DNA of 64,000 nucleotides from JAXGYV01 sp040772045. GTDB lineage: Bacteria > Actinomycetota > Thermoleophilia > UBA2241. Under the pieces are notes generated by a model. It was not told where the DNA came from. It ran no database searches and saw only the letters and a program-made list of their open reading frames with translations. The stretch covers positions 186,001-250,000 of the forward strand of contig JAXGYV010000002.1 of the NCBI GenBank assembly GCA_040772045.1, in the 5' to 3' direction. The position numbers were made by a program, and so were the translations under genes. This document shows, in pieces, positions 51,355 through 59,845 of the stretch. Numbering within the stretch: the stretch's first letter is position 1; each line of letters opens with the position of its first letter.

Positions 51355-53741
51355 CCCCCCGCGACGTGAGCGATCATGCGGGAGGGGTGGCTGCTCGCGC
51401 GGCGCGCGAGGTATGGGTGTACGGCGTGGTCCAGGGCGTCGGCTTTCGCCCCTTCGTCTATAACCTCGCGCGTCGTCTCGGAATCAGTGGCTGGGTACGC
51501 AATACGTCGGCCGGTGTACAGATGTCTATCGAAGGCGCGGCTCCTCTGGTCGATGAGTTCCTCGTCGCGTTGCGGAGAGAGGCGCCGCCGAGAGCGTTCC
51601 TGACGGCTATCGAAGCGACGCCCGTGGAGCCAACAGGCGCCGACCGTTTCACGATTCTCGAGAGTGACGCGGACTCGGGCGCCTATCAGCTCGTATCCCC
51701 CGACATCTCGCTGTGCGACGACTGCCGCCGCGAGCTGCTGGACCCTGCGGATCGCCGGTTTCGCTATCCGTTCATCAACTGCACCAACTGCGGTCCGCGC
51801 TTCACGATTATTGAGGCGTTGCCCTACGACCGAGAGCGCACCACGATGCGACGTTTCTCCCTGTGCCCCGCCTGCCGGCGGGAGTACGAAGACCCCAGCG
51901 ATCGCCGCTTCCACGCCGAGCCGAACGCTTGCCCCGTTTGCGGGCCGCGCGTGTGGCTCGAGGGCGCCTCGGAGGTGCACGGGTCGCCCGAGGCGCCCGA
52001 GGCGGCTATTGTCGCCGCGGCCGAGCTCCTTCGTCGGGGGAGCATCCTCGCGCTCAAGGGGCTCGGCGGGTTCCACATCGCGTGCGACGCTACCGATGGT
52101 GACGTGGTGCGCGAGCTGAAACGACGCAAGGGTCGGCCGCACAAACCACTGGCGGTCATGTTCGCCAATCTCGAGCAGCTTGGCGTTCACTGCCATGTAT
52201 CGGCCGAGGAGGCGGCGCTGCTCGAGTCGCCCGAGCATCCTATCGTGCTCCTCCAGTGGCGCCGTTCGCTGGATGATCGGAGCGCCGTCCATCCCGAGGT
52301 GGCCGTACGGCAGTGCTACCTCGGTGCGATGCTGCCGTACACGCCGCTGCATCTGCTGCTCTTGCAAGAGGTCGGGCGACCGCTCGTGATGACGAGCGGC
52401 AATTTGGCGGAGGAGCCGATCGTAAAAGACTGGGAGGAGGCGTCTCGTCTGGCCGGAATCCCCGATGCGTCCCTGCTCCACGATCGCGATATCCGCGCGC
52501 GCTACGACGACTCCGTGACCCTTGTCCGCCGTGGCCGGCCGAGGCTGGTGCGTCGGTCGCGTGGCTACGCTCCGCTGCCGATTCAGCTGTCCGACGAGCT
52601 TCCACAAGTGCTGGCATGTGGAGCGGAGCTCAAGAACACCTTCTGCATGACACGCCGACGCGATGCCTTCCTCAGCCAGCACATCGGTGACCTGGAGAAC
52701 CTGGAGACGCTGGAGCACTACGAGGCGTCGATCGATCTCTACGAGCAGCTCTTCCGCCTGCGGCCCGAGGTGATCGCCTACGATCTGCATCCCGAGTACC
52801 TGGCGACCAAGTACGGGCTGGAGCGTGCCGCGCGGACGGCGGTGCCACGCGTTGGCGTCCAGCACCACCATGCGCATGTGGCGGCGTGTATGGCCGAGAA
52901 CGGCCGGTGTGAGCCGGTGATCGGGGTGAGCATGGATGGCCTCGGCTATGGTACAGACGGAACACTGTGGGGCGGCGAGGTGCTGCTCTGCGACTACAGC
53001 GGCTTCTACCGAGCGGCTCACCTGGAATCTCTGCCGCTGCCCGGCGGCGCGCTGGCCATCCGCCGCCCCGTACGGACGGCGGCCGGCTGGCTGCTGACCC
53101 TGCTCGGGGAAGATGGTCTGCGGCGAGGCTTGGCCGCGGGCCTGGCGCTCGCGGAGATGGAGGAGGCGGCGCTGCGGCAGCAGCTCGCCGCCAAGGCGAA
53201 CGCGCCGCTTACCTCCAGTTGCGGACGGCTCTTCGACGCAGTCGCCGCGCTGGCCGGTTTGCGGGCCGAGGTGACCTACGAGGGGCAGGCCGCCATCGAG
53301 CTCGAGATGGTCTCGGAGGCCGGAGGCGTGCCGTACGCATACTCTGTGGACGGGCCGCTTGTGGCGGGCTGCCGCGAACTCGGAGGAGGGCATGGCAGCC
53401 CGACCGTGGTACGCCTGGCACGCCTCCTAGCGGGTGTTTTGGAGGATCTCGAAGCTGGCCGCTCGCCGGGCTTCGTCGGCTCGCGTCTCCACGCCACTCT
53501 TGCGGCCGTTGTACGCGATCTCTGCTGTGGTCTGCGTGAGGCGGGTGGCCCGAGGGTGGTCGCGCTCTCGGGCGGCGTGTTCCAGAATCGACTGCTCACG
53601 GAACTCTGTGAAAGCGCGCTGGAGGAGGCGGGCTTTACCGTACTCACTCACGCGCTGGTGCCGTCCAACGACGGAGGGCTCGCGCTCGGACAGGCCGTAG
53701 TGGCCGGGTATACTTCCCTCGGCGCCGTGGATGCGCCCTAG
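51342..53741 (+). CDS. hypF: Carbamoyltransferase HypF
   Basis: A 799-residue hydrogenase maturation enzyme that makes the thiocarboxamide on HypE from carbamoyl phosphate. Domains: acylphosphatase (VYGVVQGVGFRPFVYNLARR), two zinc fingers (CDDCRRELLDPADRRFRYPF with CTNCGPRF, and CPACRREY with CPVCGP), YrdC-like (LKGLGGFHIACDATD) and the Kae1-like carbamoyltransferase with QHHHAHVAACMAENG and VALSGGVFQNRLL. ATG 51342 lies inside the previous gene and follows an AGGAGG at longer spacing (about 12 bases). Confidence 0.96.
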   Translation: MSNLTPRDVSDHAGGVAARAAREVWVYGVVQGVGFRPFVYNLARRLGISGWVRNTSAGVQMSIEGAAPLVDEFLVALRREAPPRAFLTAIEATPVEPTGADRFTILESDADSGAYQLVSPDISLCDDCRRELLDPADRRFRYPFINCTNCGPRFTIIEALPYDRERTTMRRFSLCPACRREYEDPSDRRFHAEPNACPVCGPRVWLEGASEVHGSPEAPEAAIVAAAELLRRGSILALKGLGGFHIACDATDGDVVRELKRRKGRPHKPLAVMFANLEQLGVHCHVSAEEAALLESPEHPIVLLQWRRSLDDRSAVHPEVAVRQCYLGAMLPYTPLHLLLLQEVGRPLVMTSGNLAEEPIVKDWEEASRLAGIPDASLLHDRDIRARYDDSVTLVRRGRPRLVRRSRGYAPLPIQLSDELPQVLACGAELKNTFCMTRRRDAFLSQHIGDLENLETLEHYEASIDLYEQLFRLRPEVIAYDLHPEYLATKYGLERAARTAVPRVGVQHHHAHVAACMAENGRCEPVIGVSMDGLGYGTDGTLWGGEVLLCDYSGFYRAAHLESLPLPGGALAIRRPVRTAAGWLLTLLGEDGLRRGLAAGLALAEMEEAALRQQLAAKANAPLTSSCGRLFDAVAALAGLRAEVTYEGQAAIELEMVSEAGGVPYAYSVDGPLVAGCRELGGGHGSPTVVRLARLLAGVLEDLEAGRSPGFVGSRLHATLAAVVRDLCCGLREAGGPRVVALSGGVFQNRLLTELCESALEEAGFTVLTHALVPSNDGGLALGQAVVAGYTSLGAVDAP

Positions 53742-53760
53742 AGAGAACGAAGGACGTACC

Positions 53761-54021
53761 ATGTGTCTCGCCATCCCCATGAGAGTTGCCGCCATCGAAG
53801 ATCAGATGGCGACCATCGAATCGCAAGGCCTCACACAGCGGGTGAGTCTCCTGCTGGTGCCCGATGCCCGTGTAGGCGACTACGTTCTGGTTCATGCTGG
53901 CTGCGCCATAGCTGTGCTGGGCGAGCAGGAGGCCACGGAGACGCTAGACCTGCTGCGCGAGGTTCTCGCGTTCGAGGATCGCGAGGAAGCTGGAGAGTTT
54001 GAGGATCATGGGGACTCCTGA
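53761..54021 (+). CDS. hypC: Hydrogenase maturation chaperone HypC
   Basis: An 86-residue chaperone. It begins MCLAIPMRVAAIEDQMATIE; Cys2 is the residue that holds iron with HypD and contacts the large subunit. VGDYVLVHAGCAIAVLGEQE is the second conserved block. It starts 19 bases after hypF and overlaps hypD by 14 bases. Confidence 0.95.
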   Translation: MCLAIPMRVAAIEDQMATIESQGLTQRVSLLLVPDARVGDYVLVHAGCAIAVLGEQEATETLDLLREVLAFEDREEAGEFEDHGDS

Positions 54022-55099
54022 ACATTCCAAGCCGGGAGGCCCCGAGGAGGTCCGGCGTCTGGCCGACGCATTGCGCCAGGTGTCTGCGGGTCGTCGTCTT
54101 ACGTTCATGGAGGTGTGCGGCACGCACACGATGGCCATCTCGCGGTATGGCTTGCGCCAGCTCTTGCCGCAGGGCATTCGCCTGGTGTCGGGGCCAGGCT
54201 GCCCAGTCTGCGTGACGGCCATGCGCGATCTCGACACCGTGGTGGCGCTCGCGCGGCTTCCGGAAGTAACGCTGGCCACGTTCGGCGACCTGGTGCGCGT
54301 GCCGTCGTCGAGCAGCACGCTCGCCGCGGAGCGCGCGCAGGGCGCGGATGTGCGCGTGGTGTATTCGCCGTTCGACGCGGTGGAGCTCGCGGCGACCAGA
54401 CCCGATCGACAGGTCGTATTCGCCGGTATCGGCTTCGAGACCACTGCGCCGGCTGTGGCCGCCGCCATCCTCGACGGAGCTCGTCGCGAGTTGACCAACT
54501 TCTCCGTTCTCAGTTTGCACAAGACCATGCCGGCGCCGCTGCGAGCACTCCTCGACTTGGGTGAGACGGCCATCGACGGGTTCATCTTGCCGGGGCATGT
54601 GAGCGTGATCACCGGCAGCCTGGCGTTCGACTTCCTGGCCAGGGAGTACGGGGTGGGTGGCGTTGTCGCCGGCTTCGAGCCGGCGGACGTGCTGGCGGCG
54701 CTGGTCCGTCTCGCGGCGCAGCGTGAGCCCGCCGTAGCCATCGAGTACACGCGTGCTGTGCGGCCGGAGGGCAACACCCTGGCGCGCGAGGTGATGTCTC
54801 AAGTATTCGAACCGTCCGATGCCGAGTGGCGCGGCCTGGGTACGATCCCCGGCTCCGGTCTTGTACTGGCACCCGCCTTTCGTCAGTTCGCCGCCGAGGA
54901 GCGGTTCAGCGTAGACCCAGGCCCCTCGCGCGAGCCGCGGGGGTGCCGCTGCGGCGAGGTGTTGCGCGGATTGATCGACCCGCCCGTGTGCGGTCTGTTC
55001 GGCAAACGATGCACGCCGGAGCAGCCCATCGGTGCCTGTATGGTCTCCAGCGAAGGAGCCTGTGCGGCCTACTACCGTTATCGGGATATCGGCGAATGA
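54008..55099 (+). CDS. hypD: Hydrogenase maturation protein HypD
   Basis: A 363-residue [4Fe-4S] scaffold for Fe(CN)2CO assembly. Conserved blocks: FMEVCGTHTMAISRYGL, LVSGPGCPVCVTAMRDLD, FAGIGFETTAPAVAAAI, FILPGHVSVITGS, and the Fe-S ligands in CRCGEVLRG, PVCGLFGKRCTPEQPIGACM and SSEGACAAYYRY. An upstream TTG at 53999 is in frame, but ATG 54008 gives a normal N terminus. Confidence 0.96.
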   Translation: MGTPEHSKPGGPEEVRRLADALRQVSAGRRLTFMEVCGTHTMAISRYGLRQLLPQGIRLVSGPGCPVCVTAMRDLDTVVALARLPEVTLATFGDLVRVPSSSSTLAAERAQGADVRVVYSPFDAVELAATRPDRQVVFAGIGFETTAPAVAAAILDGARRELTNFSVLSLHKTMPAPLRALLDLGETAIDGFILPGHVSVITGSLAFDFLAREYGVGGVVAGFEPADVLAALVRLAAQREPAVAIEYTRAVRPEGNTLAREVMSQVFEPSDAEWRGLGTIPGSGLVLAPAFRQFAAEERFSVDPGPSREPRGCRCGEVLRGLIDPPVCGLFGKRCTPEQPIGACMVSSEGACAAYYRYRDIGE

Positions 55100-55163
55100 G
55101 GAGGCAAACGCGCGTCGTTGCGGTACGAACCCAAGGCGCTCTGGAGACGGGGGGCCAGCTGGC

Positions 55164-56180
55164 ATGAGTACAGACGAGCGCATTCTGATCGGCCACGGCA
55201 GTGGCGGCAAGCTGTACCGCGACCTGGTGGGAGATGTGTTCGTGGCGGCGTTCTCCAATCCGGTCCTCGACCGGCTCGACGACGCGGCCGAACTGGCATC
55301 GCCGGGAGCTCGCCTCGCGTTCACTACCGACGCCCACGTGGTGCAGCCTCTCGAGTTCCCCGGTGGCGACATCGGCACGCTGGCCGTAGCCGGTACGGTG
55401 AACGATCTCGCTACGGCGGCGGCGCGGCCGCTGGCGCTCGCCGCCGCCTTCATCATCGAGGAAGGCTTTCCGTTGCCGGCGTTGCGCCGACTGTGTGCGA
55501 GCATGGGTCGCACCGCGAGCAGCGTTGGCGTGCCGATCGTCACGGGCGACACCAAGGTCGTGCAACGAGGGCTCGCCGATGGTGTGTACATCACGACCAC
55601 CGGCGTCGGAGAGATCGTCGTGGCGCACCGGCTGGGCTCCGACACTGTGCGCCCTGGCGATCTGGTCCTCCTCACAGGGAGCATCGGCGACCACGCCGCG
55701 GCTGTGCTCGCCGCCCGCGGAGAGTTCCATCTCGCTCTGGACATCGAGAGCGACTGCGCGCCGCTCTGGCACCTCGTAGCGGCCGTTCTGGCCGCGGCCG
55801 GTGAGGATCTGCGCTTCCTGCGCGACCCCACGCGAGGTGGCCTTACGACTGTCCTGGCTGAGCTCGCCGAGAGCAGCGGTTTGGGTATCGAGGTGGAGGA
55901 GGCGGCCATCCCCATCTCGGCTCCCGTGCAGGCCCTGTGCGATCTCCTCGGCTACGACCCTCTGGTGCTGGCCAATGAGGGCAAGATGGTGATGGTCGTG
56001 GGTCCTGAGTCCGCCGCCGCCGTCCTCACGGCTCTCCGTGCCCATCCGCTCGGTCGGCGGGCGGCGATCATCGGGGAGCTCACCGAGGCCCATCCGCGGC
56101 GCGTGGCGCTGCGCACGGCGTTCGGCACGCGCCGCGTGCTCGACATGCCCATTGGGGAGTTGCTGCCGCGCATCTGCTAG
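55164..56180 (+). CDS. hypE: Hydrogenase maturation protein HypE
   Basis: A 338-residue PurM-like ATPase that converts the C-terminal thiocarboxamide to thiocyanate, the source of the CN ligands. It opens ILIGHGSGGKLYRDLVGDVF, has GTVNDLATAAARPLALAAAF and FLRDPTRGGLTTVLAELAES, and ends in LLPRIC, the C-terminal Cys that is modified by HypF. It starts 64 bases after hypD and is the last gene of the operon. Confidence 0.96.
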   Translation: MSTDERILIGHGSGGKLYRDLVGDVFVAAFSNPVLDRLDDAAELASPGARLAFTTDAHVVQPLEFPGGDIGTLAVAGTVNDLATAAARPLALAAAFIIEEGFPLPALRRLCASMGRTASSVGVPIVTGDTKVVQRGLADGVYITTTGVGEIVVAHRLGSDTVRPGDLVLLTGSIGDHAAAVLAARGEFHLALDIESDCAPLWHLVAAVLAAAGEDLRFLRDPTRGGLTTVLAELAESSGLGIEVEEAAIPISAPVQALCDLLGYDPLVLANEGKMVMVVGPESAAAVLTALRAHPLGRRAAIIGELTEAHPRRVALRTAFGTRRVLDMPIGELLPRIC

Positions 56181-56226
56181 GGCTGATCTCCGGCTCTAGG
56201 ACGACGTTCCGCCGGCCGCTCGTCCC

Positions 56227-57231
56227 CTACGCTTCCGCGCTGCAGCTCTCCTCGCGTCCGGCTCGGCGCAACACCTCTCGGTAGAGCACTACGGTCCGCC
56301 GTGCCATTGCGTCGGTGCTGTGCTCGAGTGCGGCCTCTCGTCCCGGGACGTGCGGGTCGGGGTCGGCGAGGATACGCTGCAGCTCCTGGCGCCACGTGCT
56401 CACGCTGAACGGCGCGCAGAGGGTCCCGGGTACGCGCGGCAGGACCTCGGGTGCTATGCCGACCGGTGTACTGAGGACGGGCACGTTGCACGCGAGCGCC
56501 TCCATGCAGGCCAGACCGTAGCCCTCGCGGTCGGAGGTCACGAGAACCGCGTCGGCGGCGGCGATCCAAAGCGGGGTCTCCTGCGGTGGGGTGTGGTGGT
56601 AGGAGCGCAGGCCTAGTCCGGGCAGAGACGCCGCGAGGGCGCGGGCGCGGTCATAGCGCTTCTCCGAACGCGCCGGATCGGAGGGAAACAGGACGAAACG
56701 CTCGCTCGCCGTTATGCGCAAGCGCGCGCGTGCCTCTTGCCTCGAGCATGGCTGGAAATGGTGGGTGTCTACGCCGGCGGGGATGATGTCCATGGTGGGG
56801 AAGGGGCAGATGGCGGCCAGCTCGCGAGACACAGCGACCACGGCCGCGCAACGCTGAGCGACCGCGCGCGTGACCGCGCGCGTAACGGGGTGATGGCAGT
56901 CACGACCGTGAACGGTGAGCACGAGTGGCTGGCCGTCCCATATCGCGCCCAGCGCCGTCAGAGCGCTGAGGCCGAAGTGCGCATGGACGAGGTCGGCTTC
57001 GGCCTTGCGGCGACGTAATGCAATGGCCTGTCGCAGATACTCCCACGGGCGCCCCGTGGCACTGAATGCGGCGACGGTCACCTCTACCTGCCCCGTTCGC
57101 CGCAGCGCCTCTACCTGTCGCTGCACGAACACCCCGCGTGCGGGCTGCTCGGGAGCCGGCCACATGTTGGTGACGATTAGGATCCGCACGGATGCCTGAG
57201 GGTTATGCGGGTCGCACGGGGTGTTCGACAC
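56227..57231 (-). CDS. Glycosyltransferase family 4 protein
   Basis: A 334-residue GT-B fold enzyme. VRILIVTNMWPAPEQPARGV is the N-terminal signature; LVHAHFGLSALTALGAI and VVAVSRELAAICPFPTMDII follow; the nucleotide-sugar site is in LVTSDREGYGLACMEALACN, the EX7E-type motif of GT4. No transmembrane segment is seen, so it acts at the cytoplasmic face of the membrane on a lipid or polysaccharide acceptor. It stands alone, convergent with hypE and downstream of two tRNA genes. Acceptor unknown. Confidence 0.88.
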   Translation of the reverse strand: MSNTPCDPHNPQASVRILIVTNMWPAPEQPARGVFVQRQVEALRRTGQVEVTVAAFSATGRPWEYLRQAIALRRRKAEADLVHAHFGLSALTALGAIWDGQPLVLTVHGRDCHHPVTRAVTRAVAQRCAAVVAVSRELAAICPFPTMDIIPAGVDTHHFQPCSRQEARARLRITASERFVLFPSDPARSEKRYDRARALAASLPGLGLRSYHHTPPQETPLWIAAADAVLVTSDREGYGLACMEALACNVPVLSTPVGIAPEVLPRVPGTLCAPFSVSTWRQELQRILADPDPHVPGREAALEHSTDAMARRTVVLYREVLRRAGREESCSAEA

Positions 57232-57346
57232 GAGCCTGCGCCAGCGCGAGGACTCTCGCGTCCCTGCCGCGCGAACTGTAGGTCACGGCTCACGATTTCC
57301 AGTCCATCGTCCATCGGTGAGAAGCCGAAGCGTCGTTCGGAGGAGA

Positions 57347-57422
57347 TGGAGCCCGGTCGCGGATTCGAACCGCGGACCCCCTCCTTACCATGGAGGTGCT
57401 CTGCCTGCTGAGCTAACCGGGC
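57347..57422 (-). tRNA. tRNA-Thr (anticodon GGU)
   Basis: Minus-strand cloverleaf: acceptor GCCCGGT/ACCGGGC, anticodon stem CCTCC/GGAGG with loop ATGGTAA (anticodon GGU), T-loop GGTTCGAATCC, discriminator U, encoded CCA (57347-57349). Together with the CGU gene at 43 kb it covers two threonine codon classes. Confidence 0.95.
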
Positions 57423-57427
57423 GTAGG

Positions 57428-57512
57428 TGGTGGGGGAGCTAGGATTCGAACCTAGGTAGGCTGCGCCAACGGATTTACAGTCCGCCCCCTTTAGCCACTC
57501 GGGCACTCCCCC
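57428..57512 (-). tRNA. tRNA-Tyr (anticodon GUA)
   Basis: Minus-strand class II tRNA: acceptor GGGGGAG/CTCCCCC, anticodon stem CGGA/TCCG with loop CTGTAAA (anticodon GUA), long variable arm TTGGCGCAGCCTA, T-loop GGTTCGAATCC, discriminator A and encoded CCA (57428-57430). It lies five bases before tRNA-Thr(GGU), so both come from one transcript. Confidence 0.95.
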
Positions 57513-57730
57513 AGGAGCGCAGCTATGCTAGAAGAAAGGTTGGCTGCTTTCAACCAGCGAGGGACGATATGTAGGGCTAGCCTTACCGTGCGAGTCGTGC
57601 CGGTGGGCCGGCTGCTGGCGCCTCGTTGTGGAGGCGCGGGTTCCCTCAGAGGGGCAGCTGGCGACATGCGGGCCCCGGCAACAGACGATGCGAGGGGGAG
57701 CTACGTCGCGCCGCAGGTGCCAGATGCAGT

Positions 57731-57795
57731 GAGGGGCAGGAACCTTCCGGTTCCTGCCCCTCAGAGGGGGACCGCCGGTTGGGGGGCCGGCGGTC
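57731..57795. terminator. Two tandem perfect hairpins downstream of the small membrane protein
   Basis: GAGGGGCAGGAACC-TTCC-GGTTCCTGCCCCTC (57731-57762) has a perfect 14-base-pair stem. GACCGCCGG-N8-CCGGCGGTC (57770-57795) has a perfect nine-base-pair stem. Neither has a U-run. They lie between the small minus-strand gene and the tRNA pair and may act as a terminator or RNA-stability element. The rest of 57513-57730 shows no gene. Confidence 0.55.
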
Positions 57796-57807
57796 GGGGG
57801 GGCTTTG

Positions 57808-57975
57808 TCAAATGAGTCCGACGACCGCGTTGAAGATGATTGGGAGGACGATCAGGAAGAACGTCCCAGTGAGCTTCGTCCGCCTAATCTCGGCGTCAGA
57901 CCGATAGCCAAAAGGCTGCACAGCATGCACGTTGTAGCCCGTGGGCTCGCCCTGTGCCAGAATCTGCGCCCTCAT
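57808..57975 (-). CDS. Small protein with C-terminal membrane segment
   Basis: A 55-residue frame, ATG 57975 preceded by GAGGAGGAAGACG at good spacing. A polar N-terminal half (GYNVHAVQPFGYRSDAEIRR) is followed by a hydrophobic tail GTFFLIVLPIIFNAVVGLI that ends the protein, the arrangement of tail-anchored or single-span small membrane proteins. No family is recognised. Two hairpins follow it. Confidence 0.5.
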   Translation of the reverse strand: MRAQILAQGEPTGYNVHAVQPFGYRSDAEIRRTKLTGTFFLIVLPIIFNAVVGLI

Positions 57976-58494
57976 CGTCTTCCTCCTCACTCAGGCTGCC
58001 AGCGCTGTGGTCTGGCGCCCTTCTGTGCGCCGTTTGCGCGCCGTTTCACAACCAAGTGCATTATCTCCGGAGTTGCCAAAAATGAAAAGGGCGATATGGC
58101 GTAGAGAGGACGAAATATCTCCACTGCATTTGTACACTATGGATAATGCCGAGCTGTCGAACTCCGATCGGCGAACGGAGGGAATGCTGACCAGCGAGCG
58201 GAAGCCTTCTCTGCAGCTCGGATGAGAGGACGAAAAAGGGCGAACGCGCTGGTCTTTTGCTCACGACATTTCAGTACGATGGACGGTACAGTGCTCTTGG
58301 CTTCTCCGAAATGTCGAAACGCAAGCCTTCCGCTGGGCTCAGCGAGTTCGCGGCTCTCCCTCGAATCGCCCGCTGAGAGCGACGATCTCGACGGCTACTG
58401 CGATGAGCGACTGCCGTCGAGCGTGTTCGGTATCACTCGTGCTGACACCTGCAATTGCGAGACCGCGCCGGGCTCTGCTAGCATACTGCCTCTT
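57976..58494. other. Intergenic region before tRNA-Met
   Basis: About 520 bases with lower G+C than the genome around 58060-58160 and no supported gene. GAGAGGACGAAA occurs twice exactly 120 bases apart (58104-58115 and 58224-58235), the second copy followed by AAGGGCGA, which also precedes the first. The tRNA-Met promoter is at the right end. Confidence 0.5.
58455..58484 (+). promoter_or_regulatory. Likely promoter of tRNA-Met
   Basis: TTGCGA at 58455-58460 and TAGCAT at 58479-58484 are separated by 18 bases, and the tRNA begins 11 bases after the -10 hexamer, as is common for stable RNA genes. Confidence 0.5.
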
Positions 58495-58571
58495 GGCGGC
58501 GTAGCTCAGTTGGTCAGAGCAGCGGAATCATAATCCGCGTGTCGCAGGTTCGAGTCCTGCCGCCGCTACCA
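58495..58571 (+). tRNA. tRNA-Met (anticodon CAU), elongator type
   Basis: Acceptor GGCGGCG pairs with CGCCGCT (G1-U72 wobble), D-arm TAGCTCAGTTGGTCAGAGCA, anticodon stem GCGGA/TCCGC with loop ATCATAA (CAU), T-loop GGTTCGAGTCC, discriminator A and encoded CCA. It lacks the three G-C pairs of initiator tRNA and resembles elongator tRNA-Met. A lysidine-modified tRNA-Ile cannot be fully excluded. Confidence 0.9.
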
Positions 58572-59136
58572 GCATTTTGCAGGGAAAATGTGCGCTTCCT
58601 CCCGCTGTGGGGGGCGCACTTTCCCGTTCGTGCGGCTCCCGTGCTATGCGCGGTCTGTGCGGCTCCGGTACATCCTTTCCACATTGGCTCCGGCAGATGC
58701 GTGACAGTCGCGGACGTGGCTTGCCTTCGGGCGGCGGCGCGGCGCTCGGGGGCGGAGGCGATGGTGGCTCAGACCCGCACCCTAGCGGCCGTGCTGGAGG
58801 AGCACCTGACTGTCGTGTTCGATCAGTGGGTACCATCTTTCCGTCTATCCCCAACTGACACATCGAGGCGTCTCATGATGCTGCTATACACCGTCAGGTC
58901 TACGGGGCGTCCGCTGATCGGCATCCAGTGTGTGGCATGGTAGAAGCTGGGCGGTTGGGCAAAGTATCGAAACCCAAAGACGGGACGGCATTTCACCACT
59001 CATTTCCGCGACGTGGGTCACCCGGTGCCACCTCTTGATGTTGAGCATGCCAGGAGTGCGCACAGGACCGTTTGTTTAGAATACGAAGCGGTCTTGGGGC
59101 TTCAGGAGTTGACCGCTCCGACGTTAGGAGTCGAGA
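58572..59136. other. Intergenic region after tRNA-Met
   Basis: 565 bases. A frame at about 58761-58943 encodes LAAVLEEHLTVVFDQWVPSF but has no ribosome-binding site and no recognisable family, so it could be a gene remnant. Base composition changes towards lower G+C from here to the window end. No integrase or attachment-site repeat next to the tRNA was found by eye. Confidence 0.4.
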
Positions 59137-59598
59137 GTGTGGACTGCAGCGTATTTCAGTGATGGAAGCAGGCTAGAGCTTGTTGTTCCAGCAGCCGATG
59201 TGGAGGAATTCGACGTGGTTGCCCTTGGAACTCTCCTCGAGGGTCAAGACGACCATCTGCACTTCTGGGGGCCGAGCTTCTACAGTGCTGACGATGAGCG
59301 CTTCGAGCCAACTCTGGGCGTCGCTCAGAGGGGTCTAAACATCGAGGCGCTGATGATTTCACTCATAGATGATCGACCGGGAGTCGACTTGAGCGGGCAA
59401 GTTGCGGTGGCTCATAGATCCGCCGAGTTGTCGCTGACTTCCTCGGCGCTTGCGAAGATTCGCGCAGCGCTGCGTTCGGATGCGACCGACCTGCTGGTTC
59501 AACTTAGGGTACGACCAGCCTCAAAGCGAGTTCACCACGTGCGCCGGCAAGCGGCGTCGCTCGATTGCTTCCAGGTGGTCTTTGCTGGGAGATCTTGA
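59137..59598 (+). CDS. Hypothetical protein, possible immunity-type protein
   Basis: A 153-residue soluble frame starting at GTG, six bases after TAGGAG. It begins MWTAAYFSDGSRLELVVPAA and has an acidic middle (DDHLHFWGPSF, then DDERFEPTLGV), the composition seen in many small immunity proteins. No family is recognised with confidence. The last 40 residues (VRPASKRVHHVRRQ) differ in character, so a frameshift near 59505 is possible. It is the first of several accessory genes on the plus strand. Confidence 0.5.
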   Translation: MWTAAYFSDGSRLELVVPAADVEEFDVVALGTLLEGQDDHLHFWGPSFYSADDERFEPTLGVAQRGLNIEALMISLIDDRPGVDLSGQVAVAHRSAELSLTSSALAKIRAALRSDATDLLVQLRVRPASKRVHHVRRQAASLDCFQVVFAGRS

Positions 59599-59845
59599 TC
59601 ATCTTGCTCGGACCATCTCCAACGACGGCCGAGGAAAGCAAGTGCTTGTGACGAGGACTACTCGGTGGCTGTTCCGAAGATTATAGGGAGCCTTCGGGGG
59701 ATCATCATTGGGCCCTAGTTTGAGCGCGAGATCGGCGGCTCGAAAGGCCATGGCGAGGGGAGGGCGGTTTACGTTGGCACAGCTTGTGCAGTATTTACAT
59801 CGAGATCGCCATGGCAAGGGCACGTGTTCTTGGCGGGGAAGATGG

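Noticed and set aside
51333..53393. Open frame of 686 codons antisense to hypF
   Set aside because: Same reason: low-complexity Arg/His/Gln composition and no recognisable domain opposite an intact hypF.
53831..55915. Open frame of 694 codons antisense to hypD and hypE
   Set aside because: Shadow of conserved hypD/hypE; no ribosome-binding site or domain.
57525..57815. 96-codon plus-strand frame after tRNA-Tyr
   Set aside because: Gly/Arg/Pro-rich, covers both hairpins, and lacks a ribosome-binding site and any domain.
58495..59136. tRNA-Met considered as an integration site for the accessory region
   Set aside because: No integrase and no repeated tRNA 3' end was found by eye inside the window; the island boundary stays open.
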